A DNA stretch of 64,000 nt, from the NCBI GenBank assembly GCA_029298735.1, contig JANSLP010000047.1:93929-157928 (forward strand), in the 5' to 3' direction. The translations under genes were made by a program, and so were the position numbers. This document shows positions 58,735 through 64,000 of the stretch, one piece after another (the first letter of the stretch is position 1; each line of letters begins with the position of its first letter). The stretch is from Ophiostoma sp. CBS 140.51. Taxonomy: Eukaryota; Ascomycota; Sordariomycetes; Ophiostomatales; Ophiostomataceae. The notes beneath the pieces were generated by a model, which saw only the letters and a list, made by a program, of their open reading frames with translations, searched no databases and was not told the DNA's origin.

Positions 58735-60423
58735 ATGCCGTACACATCGCCCTACCCAGACCTGGATATCCCCCAGACCAACATCCTCTCCTACCTGTTC
58801 CCCAAGAACGAGAAGCCGCAGGAGGAGCCGCTCTGGTACGACACGCGCGACCCCGTCGGCAAGAACCTGTCGCCCGCCCAGGCGCTGACATGGGTCAAGA
58901 AGCTGGCCTTTGGCCTTGAGCGCTTCGGCCTCAAGCGCGGCGACGTCGTCATGATCTTCACACCCAACCAGATCTTTGTGCCCGTCGCCTACCTGGGCAT
59001 CGTCGGCGCCGGTTATATTTTCAGCGGTACCAACCCGGGCTACACCGTGCCTGAGGTCATCCACCAGATGACCAACACCCAGGCCAAGGTCCTGCTCGTC
59101 CACCCCAGCCTCGTCGACACTGCGCTGAAGGGCGCCAGCAAGGCCGGCATCCCCAAGTCCAACATTTTCCTGTTCTCAGATGTTGAGAACACGACGCCCG
59201 TGCAGGATGTGGTCGACTGGCGCCAGGGCCTGGCAGGCTCGGATGCCGATGCTGCACGCTACCACTGGCCCGAGCTGGTGCCGGCCGAGTCCAAGAAGAC
59301 GGTGGCCACCATCAACTACAGCTCCGGTACGACGGGTCTGCCCAAGGGTGTCATGGTCTCGCACGCCAACCTGATTGCCAACGTGGACCAAACCATTTTC
59401 ATTCGGTACGCCCACAAGCCGTATGCCTTCAAGGACCGGCCCCAAGAGCGCTGGATCGGTTTCCTGCCGCTGTACCACGCCTACGGCCAGCTGTACACGA
59501 TCCTGATGGCCATCAAGCTGCGGGTGCCCATCTACATCATGCAGGAGTTCCGCTACGAGGAGTTCTTGTTCAACATTGGCAAGTTCCAGATTACCAGTCT
59601 GCAGATCGCGCCACCTATCCTGGTCATGCTTTCCAAGCGTCCTGAGACCCAGCGTTACGACCTGCATTCGGTGCGCGACGTGCTGTGCGGTGCCGCCCCC
59701 CTCAGTCGCGAGCTGCAAAACGAGTGCCAGCGCCGCTTCAACATGCAAATCAACCAGGGCTGGGGCATGACGGAGGTGACTTGTGGTGCCATCCACGTGC
59801 CCGGTGGCATCAAGGACAACTCGGGCAGTGTGGGCCGCCTGGACCCCAACTGCGAGTGCCGCCTGGTCGACGAGGACGGCAAGGAGGTCAAGCTTGGTGA
59901 GCCCGGCGAGCTGCACGTGCGCGGTCCCAACATTTGCCTGGGCTACTGGCGCAACGAGGAGGCCACCAAGGAGTGCCTGACGCCCGACGGCTGGCTCAAA
60001 ACGGGCGACATTGCCGTGTGCAACAAGGAGGGTTACTTCTGGATTGTGGACCGCAAAAAGGAGCTGATCAAGGTCAATGCTCTGCAGGTGGCGCCGGCCG
60101 AGCTTGAGGGTGTGCTGCTGGAGAATGACCACGTGGCTGACGCCGCCGTCGTGGGCATCACGCTCAACAGCGAAGAGTTCCCGCGGGCGTATGTGACGAT
60201 TCACGAGGCGTCCAAGGGCAAGGTGACGCCGCAGGACATTCAGAAGTGGATGGAGGCGCGGGTGGCCAAGCACAAGCGGTTGACGGGCGGTGTGGTTTAC
60301 GTCGACGAGGTGCCGAAGCTGGCGTCGGGCAAGATCCAGCGCAAGACGATGCGCGAGTGGGCCAAGCGCGATGCGGCCGAGATTCTGAAGCAGCGCGCCG
60401 CCGGCAACAAGTCGAAGTTGTAG
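58735..60423 (+). CDS. Acyl-CoA ligase (4-coumarate-CoA-ligase-like), peroxisomal SKL
   Basis: Single exon, 562 residues, typical for the ANL adenylating family. The phosphate-binding motif YSSGTTGLPKG lies at about 195-205. WGMTEVTCG carries the adenylate-binding Thr-Glu, GDIAV and VDRKKELIKVNALQVAPAELE form the hinge and A8 region, and Lys533 in GKIQRK is the A10 catalytic lysine. The protein ends in SKL, a perfect type-1 peroxisomal signal. It activates a carboxylic acid with ATP and CoA. The overall pattern is that of fungal and plant 4-coumarate-like ligases, which in fungi often act on medium-chain, aromatic or terpenoid acids in peroxisomes. With the neighbouring dehydrogenase it would supply the CoA ester for beta-oxidation (inference). 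Confidence 0.95.
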   Translation: MPYTSPYPDLDIPQTNILSYLFPKNEKPQEEPLWYDTRDPVGKNLSPAQALTWVKKLAFGLERFGLKRGDVVMIFTPNQIFVPVAYLGIVGAGYIFSGTNPGYTVPEVIHQMTNTQAKVLLVHPSLVDTALKGASKAGIPKSNIFLFSDVENTTPVQDVVDWRQGLAGSDADAARYHWPELVPAESKKTVATINYSSGTTGLPKGVMVSHANLIANVDQTIFIRYAHKPYAFKDRPQERWIGFLPLYHAYGQLYTILMAIKLRVPIYIMQEFRYEEFLFNIGKFQITSLQIAPPILVMLSKRPETQRYDLHSVRDVLCGAAPLSRELQNECQRRFNMQINQGWGMTEVTCGAIHVPGGIKDNSGSVGRLDPNCECRLVDEDGKEVKLGEPGELHVRGPNICLGYWRNEEATKECLTPDGWLKTGDIAVCNKEGYFWIVDRKKELIKVNALQVAPAELEGVLLENDHVADAAVVGITLNSEEFPRAYVTIHEASKGKVTPQDIQKWMEARVAKHKRLTGGVVYVDEVPKLASGKIQRKTMREWAKRDAAEILKQRAAGNKSKL

Positions 60424-61470
60424 ACGAGCCGATGGAGAGGAAGGAAAGAAAGGAAGGAGAGTGTGAAGATAGGATCCGACTGGAACATTTGGACATTGCA
60501 TCAACATCGAATCGGTCTTTTTATACGATTTTAGATAAAAGAGCTGTTTTTGTTTTTGTTTGCTTTTATCTTGTTTGTTTTGTTATACATTTTCTTGCTG
60601 ATTATTACACTGTACATACGCACACATTTAAAAGAACATTGTATATCGATTATATCATGAGATGAAGTTGAGTAAACATCATCTGAAAAGTAGGCAGTGT
60701 TCATGATAAGATTTGCTTCCGTGTGTGCTATGTTGATCACTGCCGTCTGTACTGAGCACGATGTCCTACGCTTCCCCATAGCTTACACAGGTCTTTAGCG
60801 CCGGGAAAGGTCAACCGGCAGCAGCCGGCCATCCCCTAACGCAATCCTTCCCACGAGTCAGGACCCCTACTATTGGTGTATTATTAAGGACAGCAAAAAT
60901 ACAAGCCTTTTGTCAGTCATATCCAGCCTTTGCGTCCTTTGCCAGCCTCGTCATATGAGGGCACCCATACTGCGTATTCATTGTCCGTGGTTGCAAAGAA
61001 AGTGCGAGCAAAAGTGATATCAAGCTAGCTTTATTCTGTACCTTCTTCGAGCAGATACTACTTACACGGAGACGCCGTAGACAGTCCAATGTAAAGAAGT
61101 TACGAGTCAATGGCTGCCGTATTATCACTTGCTTGAGCCTTACTCGCCAGCATGTGGTGATATCAAAGCAACAAATGACGCTAGTCAGAGCTCGTTCATG
61201 ATGGACAAGCAAGACATCACAACTGCAGATGGATGGGCCAATTAAAGTCAAGAATGGAGTTGCGAGATGGAGGGCTTTCTCCTCTCTCGGGCATTATGTT
61301 CAGAGACAAAGTCTACGCATTGCATTATTGCCATGCGCACTTTGTCTGTAGTTTGTGTGGTGTAGGAACAGAGTCGTGATCGGTCGTTATCGTCAACGTA
61401 TTCGTACAAAAAGCCGTCGCCTTTCTTCCCTCGTCCTCTTCTATATCATATATATCATCCACTGCCTCCA
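60424..61470. other. Tail-to-tail intergenic region
   Basis: Between the ends of the ligase and the minus-strand mitochondrial-type gene. The first 250 bases are T-rich, as expected for a 3' UTR. No gene seen. Confidence 0.5.
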
Positions 61471-62932
61471 CTACTTTTTTTCAGCACCGTCCTCGACAAA
61501 CTCGCTTTCCTTTGCGGCAGGACTATTAGGGCTGTTCTCGCCGCCCAGCGCGGTTGTGGCCGCCTCGCCCAACTGGTCCACGGCCTTTTGCAGCTTGTCG
61601 CGATACTCTGTCAGGTCGGTCGGGACGTTTCCAAGGGCCACTGGTCGTATGGTCAGCGATAATCGGTACAAAATAGAGCAAGGGAGGTGACTTACATCGA
61701 TCAAACAAATAGTACGACGTCACGAGGAGAATGGGCATGGCCACAATCAGAGATGTCCACTGGCGCGTCGCCTTCTTGTACTCGGGCGTGTCGGCAATGT
61801 TGGGCACCGCTGTGGCACCGCCGCCGCCGCCACTTCCACCGCCGTCGTGGTACGTCTCCTTGTCCTCGTCGCTCAGAGTGAGGCGGGCCCGGACCGGAGA
61901 CGGGTTCGATGTGGCCGACGACGAAGAGGACGTTGCCGAGGCCATGGCCATAGCAGCCGCGCGAGCTGCAGCGGCCGACATGGGCTGCCGTGTGGGTGTA
62001 GTCGGCGGCGCCGCGGCCTGGCGCAGACGCTGCAGCTCGGCCAGCGCCTCTTCCTGGCTGGCAGCGGCGTAGGCGTTCTGCTGCGGTGTAGGTGGTGGCG
62101 GGGTAGGTGCCGCAGACTTGGCAGCTGTCGCAAAGCGAGGCGCAGGCGTCGCGGGGGCTGCCTTTGTCGTTGTTGCAGCAGCTTTCTTCTTGGTCTCAGC
62201 GGCTGTCGCTGTCCTTTTTGTCGTTGTCGTCGCCGTGATAGGTGTCGCGGGTGCCGCTGGCTTGACTGGTGAAGCTGCTTTAGCCGGAGCAACAGGAGTA
62301 GACGCCTTGATTGGTACCGCAGGTGTTGTAGGTTCGGCCGCCTTGACAGGCTCCGGCGTCGCAGTTTCAGCCATGGCCGCCGCCGCCGCTGCTGTCGCCT
62401 TCTTTCTTGTCGATGTCGTCTTGGTCGCCGTCGCGCTCGCCGTCTTGGACGCGCTCGCTCTTGTCTTCTTCACAGGTGCCGGTGTCGCTGCAGCAGCATC
62501 TGCCTCCGCGACCACCGGGTCGACTTCCTTCTTCTTCCTGCCCCGCGTCGCCTTTACTGGTGCTGGGGCTTCTGTGCCTGCAGCTGTCGCCGCTGCCGCC
62601 GCTGCTGTAGTGGCCGCCTTGCTGCTGGCCCGTTTCCGTGTCGCCGCGGCTGCTGTGCTTGCCTGAACGGCCTCGGCGGCCGCTGCGACAGAAGGAGGAG
62701 CTGTCGCGGCAGCCGACGATGTAGCGCGCGAGGCGCGAGTTGCGCGAGGTTTTGTCGTAGAAGAGGAGGACGAAGAAGACGAGGCAAAGCGCACGGCGGC
62801 GGCGGGCGACGGTGCGGACAGGGACGCCTGCCGCGCGACAACAGCAGCCGATGGCGCCGCGCCGTTCACGAAGCAGCCATAGCAAGTTGCGGCCGCCGCT
62901 CGTTGCGCGCCATTGGCAGCAATCCACGACAT
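61471..62932 (-). CDS. Ala/Thr/Lys/Pro-rich, probably mitochondrial single-pass membrane protein, one intron
   Basis: Exon 1 (62932-61696) and exon 2 (61640-61471) join across a 55-base intron (donor GTAAGT, acceptor GACCAG) into 468 residues. The start at 62932 is preferred because it gives a presequence-like N-terminus rich in Ala, Arg and Ser without acids (ending near VRFASSSS); the open frame itself continues further upstream. Residues about 60-330 are low-complexity, full of KKA, TRK and APA repeats like histone H1 tails. Near the C-terminus EYKKATRQWTSLIVA is followed by a hydrophobic span (PILLVTSYYLF) and an acidic tail. This looks like a matrix- or inner-membrane-anchored protein, possibly binding nucleic acid through its basic repeats. 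I do not recognise a named family. Confidence 0.72.
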
Positions 62933-64000
62933 GGCGGGGTTTGATAAGGTGAGGAGGGAGGTGTGGTTCGCTGTGTGGCGCGATGTTGGCAACCTTGAAA
63001 AAGATGTTAGATGAGAGGAGGGGCGCAAGATGCAGGTACCACAGTGGGGGAACAAGACTGGGGTGTCTCTCTTGAGGGAAAAGCGTGGCAATGATGATCG
63101 GTCCAGGAGGAAGAAGACGTACCTCAATGTGGATAGTCGATGTAAGGCTGTGTGTTATCCTGAGGCACAAAGTTTGTTCACGAGAAACAGACAAGGCCAC
63201 GATGCAAAGGGGAAAAGAGAGACTGGCCAACAAACCAAGTCAACAAGAAACAAAGATGCCAGCTCAACAAAAATGGCAAAAAAGGGAGAAACCGAAAAAG
63301 AAGCCAAAAAGGAAGAAGATGGCGCAAAAGTAAACCCCCACTCTCTCATTGCCAATGCCGAGTAATAACAAGAAAAAAGAGGGACCTGACGTTAAAGTGG
63401 CATGTCTCGTCAAGAACGCGTGCCGCTCGTGTAGTCAGATCGTGGGAAAGTCGTTTAATTTCCCTCCTTTGTGTTGCGCCCCTTTTCGCGTCGTTTTCGC
63501 GCGATTCTAGTTTTTAACGTCCTTTTTGACCTTTCTTCCTTCCCTCTTCTTATTTTTGACCCTTCTTTCCAATTCATGCGGGGAGACACTAAATTTTCTG
63601 GAAACACCCAAAAGGGACTAGCTCCGATCTTGTCAAGGAAGCAGGCTGGCCAATGGCCAATGAGATGACAGACATCAACCCAGGACAAGGAAGACGCAAG
63701 GAAGGCACGAAGCAGGCTGCCATCAATGCGGTCAACGACCTCGTCGCGATGCAAAGGAATACATATGATGGATGGTATTGGCAGGGTATTTTGAAAAAAT
63801 TTGTCTGGTTTGTTTTGACGTTTCATGAGTCATTGAAAATACTATCCATGAGTTGTTGTGCAACTGATATTAGAGAAACAAGCTTATCGTTTTTTCCATT
63901 GTTTCCTTTTCCCTTCTTTCTTTCTTTCTTTCCTTTTTTTTTTTATATTTGGAAGAGCTTTCTTTAGTGAAATTTTTTAGTTTTCTATGGTGTTTGTATT
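62933..64000. other. Upstream region of the mitochondrial-type gene, window end
   Basis: Purine-rich on the plus strand near 63180-63330, i.e. a C/T-rich leader for the minus-strand gene. The right end contains C/T-rich runs and a TTTC microsatellite near 63914-63932. No gene is supported before the window ends. Confidence 0.5.

Noticed and set aside
59176..60507. 443-codon open frame on the minus strand across the acyl-CoA ligase gene
   Set aside because: Antisense shadow of the ligase; no domain, and the plus-strand frame carries every adenylating-enzyme motif.
62933..63127. N-terminal extension of the Ala/Lys-rich protein
   Set aside because: The extra residues read through a leader-like region and would bury the presequence that begins at 62932.

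Overview
The window looks like nuclear DNA of a filamentous ascomycete (Pezizomycotina), most likely a Sordariomycete. Reasons: genes are monocistronic with one or two short introns (GT...AG, CTAAC/CTGAC-type branch points), start codons follow C/T-rich leaders, there are two Zn2Cys6 regulators, a GH55 glucanase, a small cysteine-rich secreted protein and long intergenic spaces. An Ophiostomatales (Sporothrix/Grosmannia-type) source is my guess from overall style and the metabolic gene set; the sequence does not prove it. I see no rRNA, CRISPR array, prokaryotic operon or recognisable transposon.

Layout. 0.1-2.7 kb: a seven-bladed F-box/WD40 protein with one intron. 2.7-8.2 kb: long space without convincing genes. 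8.9-11.3 kb: secreted GH55 exo-beta-1,3-glucanase with a TATA box and a probable leader intron that removes upstream ATGs. 12.2-13.4 kb: FIT/SCS3-type ER lipid phosphatase. 14.3-17.1 kb: IKS1-type membrane kinase with a 15-codon first exon. 17.1-20.8 kb: AT-richer gene-poor tract with one 54-residue cysteine-rich ORF. 20.8-22.3 kb (minus): fungal protein with a C-terminal zinc-finger-like end. 24.0-25.4 kb: Zn2Cys6 regulator. 26.0-26.3 kb: small secreted cysteine-rich protein, tail-to-tail with a purine nucleoside permease (26.4-27.8 kb, minus). 31.1 kb: tRNA-Thr(AGT). 31.9-36.5 kb (minus): giant Zn2Cys6 regulator with 40 consecutive glutamines, behind an 8.65-kb space.

45.1-60.4 kb holds five metabolic genes in a row: a Baeyer-Villiger-type flavin monooxygenase, a PRISE-type enone reductase, an ACAD11-like acyl-CoA dehydrogenase, a classical SDR and an acyl-CoA ligase ending in the peroxisomal signal SKL. 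Read together they could oxidise a cyclic or branched ketone, open it, activate the acid with CoA and feed it to peroxisomal beta-oxidation. This is the best candidate in the window for an undescribed system; functional linkage and substrate are inference. The last gene (61.5-62.9 kb, minus) encodes an Ala/Thr/Lys/Pro-rich, probably mitochondrial, single-pass protein.
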